This document shows, in pieces, positions 8,577-17,457 of a DNA stretch of 64,000 nt. Position 1 is the stretch's first letter, and the number at the start of each line of letters is the position of its first letter. The stretch is from JBFLYN01 sp040756655 (GTDB lineage Bacteria; Bacillota; Sulfobacillia; UBA8153), in the NCBI GenBank assembly GCA_040756655.1, contig JBFLYN010000002.1:1-64000 (forward strand). The letters are read 5' to 3'. The position numbers were made by a program, and so were the translations under genes. The notes below the pieces were generated by a model. It was not told the origin of the DNA, ran no database searches, and worked only from the letters and a program-made list of their open reading frames with translations.

Positions 8577-9241
8577 TGCAACGTAAGACCTTCATTCGCA
8601 TGTCGGGGCTGGGCGGGCAAGGGGTGGTCACTGCTGCTCATATCCTGGGTGTTGCCGCTGTCCGCTCCGGTCTGCTCAGCACCGTTAACCCGTTCTTCGG
8701 GGCGGAGAAGAGGCTTGCCCCGGCAGAAAGTTATGTGCGCATCGCCGCGCAGCCGATTCACGAACGGGGCGAGCTGCTTTTTCCTGATATCATCATGATC
8801 TTTCACCCCCATGTAATCACCCTGGGCAAATGCTATACCATGCCTTTCTTCGACGGGTTGCAGCCAAAAGGAAAGATTATCATCAACGCACCGGAGCCGC
8901 TTCCCCTGGACGAGAGCGATAGAAAACGGTTAGCTAGTTTGGAAGCGCAGCTTTTTTATAGCCCGGCGACGCGGGTAGCCATGGAAGTGGCCGGAACCGA
9001 GCTCTCCACCAATATGGCCATGCTCGGCGCGCTCCTCGGTGTAACCGACCTGGTCACTAATAAAGCCCTGGCGGAAGCCATGGCGGAGCGGTTCGGAGGA
9101 GGGAAATTTGTCGCCTCCGGAACCACCGCCGCCCTGGACGAAGTGTTAAAAGGCAAGTTCGCCAAGCTGGCCCAGTTGATGGAGAAGAACATGGCAGTAG
9201 TGGAGCAGGCCAAGGGCTCCGTACAGGCGTACGCGATTTGA
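8576..9241 (+). CDS. 2-oxoacid:ferredoxin oxidoreductase, gamma subunit
   Basis: PorG-like subunit (221 aa), begins at ATG 8576 overlapping the beta stop (TAATG). The family signature GLGGQGVVTAAHILGVAA is near the N-terminus, FFGAEKRLAPAESYVRI follows, and the C-terminal half carries the usual hydrophobic helices (ELSTNMAMLGALLGVTDLV). The longer open frame starting upstream within the beta gene is not real. In complexes of this family the gamma domain contacts CoA and the core. Confidence 0.92.
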   Translation: MQRKTFIRMSGLGGQGVVTAAHILGVAAVRSGLLSTVNPFFGAEKRLAPAESYVRIAAQPIHERGELLFPDIIMIFHPHVITLGKCYTMPFFDGLQPKGKIIINAPEPLPLDESDRKRLASLEAQLFYSPATRVAMEVAGTELSTNMAMLGALLGVTDLVTNKALAEAMAERFGGGKFVASGTTAALDEVLKGKFAKLAQLMEKNMAVVEQAKGSVQAYAI

Positions 9242-9256
9242 GGAGGGTAAGCGAAC

Positions 9257-9448
9257 ATGTATTTCAGCGCTAGAATAGACGAAAACAAATGCAATGGCTG
9301 TAAATTATGTATCTGGGCTTGCCCGGACCCTAATGTAATTGTTTTCCATCCCAACAAGAAGGTTTCGATTAATCAAAACCGCTGCAAGGGGTGCGGCCTC
9401 TGTGTGGCCGCCTGCAAAAGGGAGGCGCTGCAGGTCGATACGGGGTAG
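9257..9448 (+). CDS. 2x[4Fe-4S] ferredoxin subunit (delta)
   Basis: A 63-aa ferredoxin with two complete clusters: CNGCKLCIWACPDP and CKGCGLCVAACKRE. Preceded by GAGGAGGG and 15 bases after the gamma gene, it is the electron-carrying delta subunit, passing electrons between the TPP site and external ferredoxin. It ends the operon; the next plus-strand gene lies beyond IS debris. Confidence 0.95.
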   Translation: MYFSARIDENKCNGCKLCIWACPDPNVIVFHPNKKVSINQNRCKGCGLCVAACKREALQVDTG

Positions 9449-9484
9449 CCGACTCACCGCCTCCTGGCCCTGATGGTGTCATAG

Positions 9485-9543
9485 TGTCATGGGGACGGTT
9501 CTGTTGACAGCAAAGTTATGTCATCGGAACCATCCCCATGACA
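9485..9543. repeat. REP-like palindrome
   Basis: 17-base arms (9485-9501, TGTCATGGGGACGGTTC; 9527-9543 is its complement with one mismatch) around a 25-base loop. TCATGGGGACGGTTC-type palindromes recur as dispersed elements in clostridial genomes and, from memory, accompany REP-associated tyrosine transposases. It could also act as a transcript-ending hairpin for the preceding operon although no T-run follows. Confidence 0.6.
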
Positions 9544-9599
9544 TCTCTTTACCTTTAAACCGAAGTTGGGAGTAATGGAGTAGCCATGGAGTCGCTTTT

Positions 9600-10513
9600 T
9601 GGACCATGGTGGTACGATTGCGGTTGTGATCACACAGTCTGGGGTCTGGGGAGAGGAATAGCCAGGTAGCACGCGGGCGGCTCCACCTGCAACTGGGCGA
9701 AGATCTGCTGCTGGGCTGGGGTTAGACGCGTGGTCTGCCATACCTCACCGCCCTGGATGCTGTGGATGCCAACCTGCAACTTTGGCCAGCTGCATCTCTA
9801 ACCGGCGCCAGGTATCACCGGTGGCGTTCTCCACCACCCGGATCAGCAGCAGAGCCAGCCAGCACAGCAGGACATGAGCGCGAGTGCGGTCTTCCAGGCG
9901 GTGATATACCGGCCGGACATTCCACTACATGCTTGAGGTCGCGGTGGACCCGTTCGATGCACCACAGTTGCCGGTAGCCGAGCGCGATGCCCTCGGCCGA
10001 CAGCTGGTCATCGGAACTGCTCACCAGGAACTTCCCGTCCAGGTTGGCTTCCGCCTGGATTCGCGCCCGGTTGAGGGTTAGCCGGCCCGTCTTGGTCTGG
10101 CGCACGTAACGTCCATAGACCGGATGAGCCCGCAGGGTGCAGGCGGCCTTGGTATGAGGCTCGCCCGTCAACTGCTGGAGGTCTGCCAGCCGACGTTCCA
10201 CTGCGGCCACGATATCGGCGCGCTTAGTGCGGTCATGCTCGGCCTCCTCGGGGTTGAGGATGACCACGAACTGGCGGCGGGCCGCGCTGTCTCCGCCCAC
10301 CACCACTTCCTTGATCTCCAGGCCACAGGCCAGCTTACGGAATCGGCCGCCCCGGCGCAAGGCGACAACCGGCTGTCCCTCGCGTCCCACCCACAGCCGT
10401 TCACCGATGATGTAGTGGTCACCGCCACCCTGCAAGATGCGGCGGTTCTCGGGGTTAAAGCCCATATTTCGCACCCTGACCACCAGCCTTTCCCGAATTT
10501 CTTCAGCCCTCAA
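9600..10513 (-). pseudogene. IS1634-type transposase remnant (A)
   Basis: C-terminal part of a DDE transposase. The frame from 10513 reads NMGFNPENRRIL, FVVILNPEEAEHDRTKRADI, then DGKFLVSSSDDQLSAEGIAL and CIERVHRDLKHVVE; after a frameshift near 9915 another frame carries the typical end (residual VRAHVLLCWLALLLIRVVEN-like sequence) to about 9600. The N-terminal half is missing, cut by the neighbouring IS. Not functional. Confidence 0.75.
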
Positions 10514-10524
10514 ATGGCAGGGTC

Positions 10525-12159
10525 CTACGGCGGCAGATGCCGGAGGTATATCTCAACGGGAAGTCCGAGGTAGCCTAAGACGCGCTCCGGGACGCGCACG
10601 TTGTCGGGGATGCGCCGGCGGCCGTTTTCGTACCTTATCACCTTCATCCTCTCGAAAAGCTGGAGCACCCGCCTTCCCGTAGGGGAGAACGTCTTCACCT
10701 TCCCGGAGACCATAAGCGGCTCCCGCCCATCCTTGAGGCTCCTTCTTACCCTGAATTGGATGAAGGCGTAGACGAGGAGCGCGAGCAAGAAGACGTAGGC
10801 CAAGGCGTTCACGCGCGCGGGCTTCTTTAGGTACACCGGGCCGACCATCTTGGGGTCCTTTGTGAAAGAGAAGTGCTGTTCTACGAGCTGCTGGCCTTTG
10901 TAGAGCCGAAGTGTCTCCCTATCGGGAAAGCGCTCTTCGTCGTCGACGTTGGTCAGCAGGACGAAGCAGCTCTCCCTTCGTCCCTGCGGTACGTCACCCT
11001 CACCGAGTAGTACGTCTCCACGGGCGCTACGTAACCCTGCGGCGGCCTTCCCCGCCGGCTTCGCTTGACGCGGGAGCCTGCCACGACCTCGCATTCGTGC
11101 CGAAAGCAGGGGGATGCGTGCTCTTTTAGAAACCTCTCTAGCCCCTCGCGCGCGTCCGGCTCGCAGTAGTACTCCCTTTTTGCAAGCTCGACGGAAGCTT
11201 TGTCAAGCTCCGCCTGTTTTACCGAGGGCGCCCTCTCTACCGCGTGCTCCTTCCTTTGGTCGAGCTTGGAGGAGTGCACCACCACGAAGCGGTAAGGCCG
11301 CCCGTCCCAATCCTCCTTATAAGGAGCAGACCTTGTAGAGCGAGGCTTCCTTCCTTGGGCTCAACGCCCCCACTTCTTCCCAGGACCCCTCCTCCCACGC
11401 GCGCTCTTTTAGTTCTCCCGCGATTAAGAAGGAGGCGGGGATCCTGGAGATGAACTTCACGTTCTTTTCCGCTATGGCCTCCAGGTTTATCTTGCTCACC
11501 AAGGAGGAGTCGGCGACGTAGACCACGTCTTCTTTAAACGTCGAAGACAGACGGCATAAGAGGCCCCTCGCCCACTCGTGGTCGGATGTATTCCCGTCCA
11601 AGACCTCCCCGATTAGCGGTATCTGATCCTTGGTCGACCCGATGCCCAAGAGAAACTGCTTGAGATCTGGCCTGCTTTGTTTGCTGTATCCCCAGGTGAT
11701 GGAGAGGACGTCTTCTCCTACATCATCCTCGTACACCCCCTGGACGGACACGGAAGTGGTATCGGCATGAAGGACGCTTAGGTCCACTCCCTCACGGGAT
11801 GCGGCAGCCAGCGCCACGGCCCCGTACACCTTTTCCGGTCCCGCAGCGGCCAGCTTGTCTAAAGCCCTCGCCATGGCGTCGTCGGTCCAGTCATCCGCTT
11901 CGATGCCGGGGTCGAATATCTTGGAGACGTCTACGTCTTCGAAGAACTCGTGGAGCCTGTACAAGGGCTTCCTCCCCATGAGGATGTTGACTATCATGGC
12001 CTCCACCCTGAGCCCGGGGGAAAGCTTATACTGCCTTTCCTCCCACTCCACCATCTCGTCTATGGCCTGCGTTATTCCAAGGGACCTGCACATGCCGCTT
12101 ATCATGGGAGCCTCCGCGTCGTGGTAGATCCACAACGAACCCGCCTCCCCCTGCTGCAA
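10525..12159 (-). pseudogene. IS1634-family transposase, frameshifted (B)
   Basis: Three consecutive minus-strand frames form one transposase of about 545 aa. 12159-11317 holds the N-terminus and first catalytic aspartate region (LSVLHADTTSVSVQG, then VYVADSSLVS); 11285-10953 continues with SSKLDQRKEHAVERAP; 11094-10525 has FVLLTNVDDE, the QHFSFTKDPKMVGPVYL acidic-residue segment and FLLALLVYAFIQF. Two single-base frameshifts, near 11300 and 11000, separate them. Its 3' end abuts remnant A, so B probably inserted into or recombined with it. The sequence is little diverged otherwise, so inactivation looks recent. Confidence 0.85.
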
Positions 12160-12239
12160 AAACCGGGACCGGAGTGGAACAAAATACTCGCTTGCCCGTC
12201 TAAAGCAGTATAATCAACATTATTTAGGAGGGCGAGCGG

Positions 12240-12713
12240 ATGTTGAAGAATTTTGCCTGTTGTTGCTGTTGCCTTCCCGCCCGGGTATGGCGGTGCTTAA
12301 GGTGCTGGATCCCGCGGTAAGCGAGGAGTTGCGTTGTCAGGGCACATAATGTGGAGCGTGGCGCGGTAACTGTTGAAAACAGCTGGGTGCGTGTATTTTT
12401 CAAGACCGATGTATACATGGTCGAAGCTATGATCAATAAGGGCCTCGCCAACGAACAGAAGATAGAGGTTCCTGTCAGGGTGGATCAAAAGGCAGTCTTA
12501 AGCCCTGACGAGCTTAAAACTTTGGAGGAAGAGGACATCCAGCTTGACGCAGGTGAACCAGTTTTTAGGGTCACAGGCGAACCTGTGGCAGAAGAAGTGT
12601 CACCCGGCGCCGGCCATACGATCTACTATATCTATATCGCAGCCGCAGTGCTGGCAGCGTTAATTTTGGGCACGATACTTATCATTCGCCGCCGGGCGAT
12701 AAAACATAAATAG
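12240..12713 (+). pseudogene. membrane-anchored protein gene, two frameshifts
   Basis: ATG 12240 follows TTTAGGAGG but its own frame stops at 12320. One shift joins it to a frame with a signal-peptide-like FCLLLLLPSRPGMA and VLKVLDPAVSEELRCQG; a second shift near 12345 leads into the long frame (ERGAVTVENSWVRVFFKTDV, MVEAMINKGLA) that ends with an acidic stretch, one transmembrane helix (YYIYIAAAVLAALILGTILI) and a basic tail RRRAIKHK. Reconstructed, this is a type I membrane protein of about 158 aa of unknown function. Alternatively only 12351-12713 is translated, though that start has no ribosome site. Likely partner of the next membrane genes. Confidence 0.5.
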
Positions 12714-12841
12714 TTAGGTGGGTAATGTTTTTTGAAATTATGTTTTTTATGGCGAAGGGTGCGGAAGATAGCTGCGAGTGATCAGTCAAAATGAGAAATG
12801 TATAAATCCTATATAAATCATAAAAACAAGAGGGTCAGTTA

Positions 12842-13309
12842 ATGAGAAAAGGATTTAAGCAAGCATCGGTTAAGCGTAAAATAATCTTTGTTGCCAGCGT
12901 GGTTTTAGCCATAACAGCTGTTCATATGATTATGTCTTTCATCATCATGGATGTGGTAGACGACAACTGGGGTGAGCAGGCAGTAGACATTACAAGACGG
13001 CATTTAGAGGAACAGTACGCGGGTTATCGTGTGGAGAGTTCAGCTCACGGTTTTAGCATGTTTGGGGTAACACCCTTAGGGTGGGGAGGTTTGGCAATGC
13101 CCTTTATGTTTTTTGCGCTTCCCTACCAGGCGTTGTCCATGGAGCTATATCATCGGGGGCTATCTTTAAGATGGTTGTTTCCCTATTGGGTAGGTATCCA
13201 CTATGCTGTCTATGATCAAGACGGACAGCTCATAAAAGATGCCCTCAAAGGATTTTATGTATACAGCAGGAACCGGGTTATCTGGATGGAGGGTTTAGAA
13301 GGCGGATGA
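12842..13309 (+). CDS. hypothetical membrane protein (155 aa)
   Basis: Basic N-terminus (MRKGFKQASVKRK) followed by one clear transmembrane helix at about residues 14-37, then a loop and a second hydrophobic region near 75-95 (GLAMPFMFFALPY). The C-terminus is soluble. Ribosome site is weak (GAGGG). The stretch is noticeably richer in A+T than the flanking metabolic genes. No family recognised; the neighbours on both sides are also membrane proteins of unknown role, suggesting one unit. Confidence 0.6.
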   Translation: MRKGFKQASVKRKIIFVASVVLAITAVHMIMSFIIMDVVDDNWGEQAVDITRRHLEEQYAGYRVESSAHGFSMFGVTPLGWGGLAMPFMFFALPYQALSMELYHRGLSLRWLFPYWVGIHYAVYDQDGQLIKDALKGFYVYSRNRVIWMEGLEGG

Positions 13310-13409
13310 TTAACAAAATTGATTTTAAAGCTAAGAATCTAACATCAAATGCGGGCTTTTTCTACTACTTGAGAATGCAGAAAGCAACTCTACCTTCAAG
13401 ACAAACCAA

Positions 13410-16373
13410 ATGTTTAGAGATATTAGTGTCAAAGTCTTTATGATTTTGACCTCAATTGTCCTGATGTTATCTATTATCTTGACTCCTGCGCTGGCAACGG
13501 CCACTGTGCCAGTGTCCTCCACCATCGCCGGCCAGAACCGCTCTGTCTATGTTTCGCTCCATTATGAGGATTCCGACGAGGGGATGGCGGTTATCAAGGC
13601 CCGGTTGCAGCAAGACGTACATGCCCTGGAGCATGTCTTCCAGTCTTTGCAGGAAACAGGCGAGCTCGACAGCCGGTACCCCATCTTGCTTGTCAGGGCC
13701 GGGTATCACCCGGCTGCTGAAAGCGGCTTCGCGCCAGCAGCCGCCACCCTTTCCCTTACTCCTGCTGTTGCCCTGATTAGCGGTTTTCCCATGGAGGGAC
13801 CGCTTGACGGGATCTATCGCACGGAGAACCTGGGCCGGGCCTACGTGATTGACACAACCGCGGGCCTGCTCCCTTTTGATGACTTGCTGGCCCTTGTTCT
13901 GCTCTTGCCGCGCCTGAACGAGCAAAACCCGGTGCTGACCGTAAGCGATGCGGAAACTCTGGCGCAAGTCAAAAGCAGCCAGAAATACCAAGCTTTTAGC
14001 AAACTCCGGTTGGTATTGAGACCTTTTGGAGCGGGGGGTACGCCGGAAGGCCTGGTTCCCGTCTGGCAGGCAGGCGTTTTCTCCTACAGCGCTTATGATC
14101 TCTCGGGCAACAGGCTTTTCGAACTGCAGCCGCTGGATTATTATCTGGCCAAGCCTTCCTGGTCGCCGCCCATTTCCCGCTTTCTCGCCTATGCCACAGA
14201 AAAAGAACTGTATTTTGTTGAGCTGTTTTCCAGAAAGACTCACCGCATTGACCTGACGGCTCTTTTTCCTCAAAGGTATCTACAGATGTCCGAAAGCATC
14301 GAGCTGGCCGTCAGCCCGCAGGGTGATCATATTTACTTTACGCTGAGCTTTAATCTGCCTGAAGATTTTTGGGAAGCTGGAAACCACACCTATGTTTTTA
14401 CCCTTGACACCGGAGAGGTTCAGGTTGCCAAAGCAAAAGCGCCAAGAGCGGCAGAACCGGCCCCGGAATCGTCTCCGGGAGCAGTGACTGAGTTTGTAGA
14501 ACCCCTTCCCGGGTATGTCTCACCCGTCTATCAGTTAACCGGCATGGGTTGGCAGTTGGGGCGGATAAGCCGCTACGAGCACGAAAGCTTTGTCAGCCCG
14601 CATTGGGCCACTCTTTTGCCAAAGGACAGCCCGCTTGTTCTTTTTCCTGCCGGGTTATTAGCGCAAAACCGCTTTCTCGCCTACGGCTCGCAGGCAGAAA
14701 TCGTTGTCTTTGATATCATAGAACAGGAGTATTATCGCTTAAACTTAAAAGAATTGCACCCTGCCGATTACAAGGGGATTAGCAATATCCGGTTTGCCCA
14801 AAACCCAACGGGAGACAAAATCTATTTTTCCCTTGAAGGCTACGGCTTTATAACGGCAGCTTACATCTGGGATATTTTCACAAATACGCTGGAGCAGTCC
14901 GGTAAAACTTTAGAGGAAATGCAGCAAGAAGGGTGGGCGGAATTTACCCCCGGGGCCGCCAACTACTTGTTGCCGCCGGGCAGCAAGGTGCTTGCGGGAA
15001 ATGAGGCTAGAAGAGCCATCTTTAGCTATATGTTATCTCTCCCGGCTGGTGCTCTTGTATCCCTCTTAGCCTGGCTCGGGGTGCTCTTTTTCACCTTTGG
15101 CTTACCCTTTGTGCTGGCCCACGCGGCAGTTTTTCTGACTGCGCTCAAGCTAAAAAGCGCCCGGTTGCTGTCGGGCCCCGGACCGGCATTAACCGCAGCG
15201 CTGTTTGTCGCCCTGTCCATACTGGCCATCAAGTTCACGCTGCCTTACGGCGAGGCGATTAAAGGGCTCGTTTATCCCTTACCCTGGGTTTACCGCCTGG
15301 GAAGCAGCGCCGGCGAGATCATTATGTGGGGCTTTGTAACGGTTGTGCTGGCAGTGCTAACCATCCTGGTTTTTTACCAGGCCCGCGTTCTGGCCCGGAC
15401 TCTTTTCCAAGGTTCAGCCGGTTTCCACCGGGAGGGGAAAATTGTAGCCGCCTCTGCCTACGCAGTCTACGGCCTGGCCGGAGCATTGCTTTTGCTCTTA
15501 CTTTACTTCCTTGCAGCAGTAAGATTGCCTTATCTCCAGCTACCAAAAGGCTTGGATCTCCTGCTTTTCCCGACTCTGCTCTTTGTGCTCTGCCTCGCAG
15601 TATCCTTCTTTCTTTTACGGGCCTCACCGGCTGCCGCCGGGTACCTGGCCGCCGCATTTGGCTTCCTGGGAATTGCTGTTTTGGGATACCGTAGTGTCGG
15701 CTACATCATGCGGCTTGCTGGCGAATATCATTTACTGACCGAAGCTCAAAGAAGTTTATTATTAGAGGGCTGGCTTAGTTACTTGGCTTCTGTTTTACCT
15801 GTGGCGCTGGTCTGCATTGTCTACCTGCTAAGGAGAGAGCTTTTGCGCCGCGGCCGCCTACTTGAAACATCGGCAGCACTTGCCGCGGCAGCCCTAATTG
15901 CCGTGCCGGCAACGGCTATTCTTCTCTATGCTGAACGACTACATTGGTTCGTGCCGGATCTGGGCTACTTTGCTCTGCCGGCAACCCTGGTCCTGTTTGT
16001 TTTGACAGCCGGGACAATCATAGCTGCGCTTGTGCATGTTTTTCGCTCCACCGGCCGGCAGCCCTTACCGCCTGAAACGCTATCGCCTGTTGTAATACCC
16101 ACCGCAGAGGATATTCTAGCGCCAACCACAAAGAGGCTTAAGTTTCCGGTCGGCCAGGCTGCTGCCGGTGTTTCAGCCCTGTTGGTTTTCATCTTCTTGA
16201 CGCTTGAAGGGGCAGGAGGAGCCATCCCGCGATACTTAGGATTGCTGCTGCTATTATCCCTTTTTTATCTGGCTGTGTCATCTGTCTTTTATCTTGCCCG
16301 GCTGCTAACCGTTCGTTTGGCTGGCTTGCTTTTTACACCAGGGCGTATCAGTGAGCTTACTTCCAAACCATAG
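13410..16373 (+). CDS. large polytopic membrane protein with extracytoplasmic domain
   Basis: 987 aa. Residues 1-30 form a signal peptide or anchor (VFMILTSIVLMLSIILTPALA). Residues about 35-530 are soluble and rich in repeated short beta segments (SPQGDHIYFTLSF, NPTGDKIYFSLEG), with the look of a beta-propeller. From about 535 to the end there are ten or more hydrophobic helices, for example SLPAGALVSLLAWLGVLFF and AALIAVPATAILLY. No enzyme motif was found. It follows the smaller membrane genes and probably works with them at the envelope. Function unknown; start chosen at the first ATG giving the signal peptide, without a strong ribosome site. Confidence 0.75.
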   Translation: MFRDISVKVFMILTSIVLMLSIILTPALATATVPVSSTIAGQNRSVYVSLHYEDSDEGMAVIKARLQQDVHALEHVFQSLQETGELDSRYPILLVRAGYHPAAESGFAPAAATLSLTPAVALISGFPMEGPLDGIYRTENLGRAYVIDTTAGLLPFDDLLALVLLLPRLNEQNPVLTVSDAETLAQVKSSQKYQAFSKLRLVLRPFGAGGTPEGLVPVWQAGVFSYSAYDLSGNRLFELQPLDYYLAKPSWSPPISRFLAYATEKELYFVELFSRKTHRIDLTALFPQRYLQMSESIELAVSPQGDHIYFTLSFNLPEDFWEAGNHTYVFTLDTGEVQVAKAKAPRAAEPAPESSPGAVTEFVEPLPGYVSPVYQLTGMGWQLGRISRYEHESFVSPHWATLLPKDSPLVLFPAGLLAQNRFLAYGSQAEIVVFDIIEQEYYRLNLKELHPADYKGISNIRFAQNPTGDKIYFSLEGYGFITAAYIWDIFTNTLEQSGKTLEEMQQEGWAEFTPGAANYLLPPGSKVLAGNEARRAIFSYMLSLPAGALVSLLAWLGVLFFTFGLPFVLAHAAVFLTALKLKSARLLSGPGPALTAALFVALSILAIKFTLPYGEAIKGLVYPLPWVYRLGSSAGEIIMWGFVTVVLAVLTILVFYQARVLARTLFQGSAGFHREGKIVAASAYAVYGLAGALLLLLLYFLAAVRLPYLQLPKGLDLLLFPTLLFVLCLAVSFFLLRASPAAAGYLAAAFGFLGIAVLGYRSVGYIMRLAGEYHLLTEAQRSLLLEGWLSYLASVLPVALVCIVYLLRRELLRRGRLLETSAALAAAALIAVPATAILLYAERLHWFVPDLGYFALPATLVLFVLTAGTIIAALVHVFRSTGRQPLPPETLSPVVIPTAEDILAPTTKRLKFPVGQAAAGVSALLVFIFLTLEGAGGAIPRYLGLLLLLSLFYLAVSSVFYLARLLTVRLAGLLFTPGRISELTSKP

Positions 16374-16461
16374 CCGCCGGTTTTGCCTGGCTCTGGCTTT
16401 AACGGGTGTTTCCTTGCCGGGGTTTATTGGTGCGCTTATTGCTTTTGTTATTGTGGTTTAG
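16351..16461 (+). CDS. possible small membrane protein (36 aa)
   Basis: GTG 16351 overlaps the end of the preceding gene and encodes one hydrophobic helix (FCLALALTGVSLPGFIGALI followed by AFVIVV) up to TAG 16461. No good ribosome site, so it may instead be the out-of-frame leftover of a longer C-terminus of the preceding protein. Confidence 0.3.
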   Translation: MSLLPNHSRRFCLALALTGVSLPGFIGALIAFVIVV

Positions 16462-16682
16462 AGAAGATGGAAACAATATTTTGTGCGAAGTGAGGGCCCC
16501 CGGAAGGAATAGTGTACGGTATGGATGAACGAAAGTAGTTTATGGAGATTGGCGGCCCGGGAGTACCCCGGGGCTAATGCTTTAAGAGAACATATCCATG
16601 TGTTTTCTTTTGCTTGCTTTTCGCCGCTCGGAGCATACTTTCACCCACATTTCGCACCCTGCCACAGTAGTGTCCATTATGA

Positions 16683-17012
16683 TGGTGTAAAATTGGTGGG
16701 GGCTTTCAGCAGGAGAGCCACCCCTCCCTCTGGTGCATCGGCGGCGGTTGCGGGGTTGTACCCGGCGGGATCCGGCCCGGTCGTCCTACCCGGATCGGAT
16801 CGGGCGGGACTTTGTGGCCTCAGCACCAGATCAACTGTGGGTGGGGGACCTGACGCAGCATGCCACGGATGAGGGCTGGCTGTATTTGGCCGTAGTGATC
16901 GACGTCTTCTCCCGCCGCGCGGTGGGCTGGTCCATGGGCGACCGTCCCACCGCGGACTTGGTCGTCGGGGCAGTGAACATGTACCGACGTACCGGCGGCC
17001 ACGCTCAGTGAC
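16683..17012 (+). pseudogene. IS3-type transposase (OrfB) fragment
   Basis: Contains the integrase-core start SAPDQLWVGDLTQHAT with the first catalytic Asp, then YLAVVIDVFSRRAVGWSMGD with the second. The preceding basic RRRLRGCTRRDP is the usual linker. The third catalytic residue (Glu) and C-terminus are missing; the sequence runs straight into a different IS fragment at about 17008. Confidence 0.8.
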
Positions 17013-17420
17013 GAGGAGACGGTGCGCACCTACCAGCAGCTGGCCAAGGTGGAACGGGCCTTCCGCATGCTCAAGGGCGCGGACCTCAAAGTGCATACTC
17101 AGCTACTTGAAGCACCGCGTGCGCGCTCACGTCTTGCTCTGCACGCTGGCCTACTACGTGGAGTGGCACCTGCGCAGTGCGCCGGCGCCACTGCTGTTCG
17201 AGGACGAGGGGTCGCGCGACCGCACCGCCTCACCGGTGGCCCCGGCCCACCGGTCCGCCCGGGCCGAAGCCAAGGCCCGCAGCCAGCGGCTGGAGGACGG
17301 GTCGCCGCCATCGCGTGCAACCCGAACTGCCGGGAGTGGTTGATATGCTCACCCGGCCTACCTCACTTACAGGAACGGGCCTTGGCGTTGCTCGGTGTCA
17401 ACCCGTGCAGCAGGGTTGTA
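17008..17420 (+). pseudogene. IS1634-type transposase C-terminal fragment (C)
   Basis: DEETVRTYQQLAKVERAFRM and LKGADLKVHT are read in one frame; after a shift near 17100 another frame gives YLKHRVRAHVLLCTLAYYVE, WHLRSAPAPLLFEDEG, the typical end of IS1634 transposases. It is joined directly to the IS3 fragment, so this is a composite scar of two elements. A third frame near the end (QERALALLGVNP) may be the last residues. Confidence 0.75.
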
Positions 17421-17457
17421 CCCAGTACCAAATGGGCCCGGCCGACCATAAGGCCAG

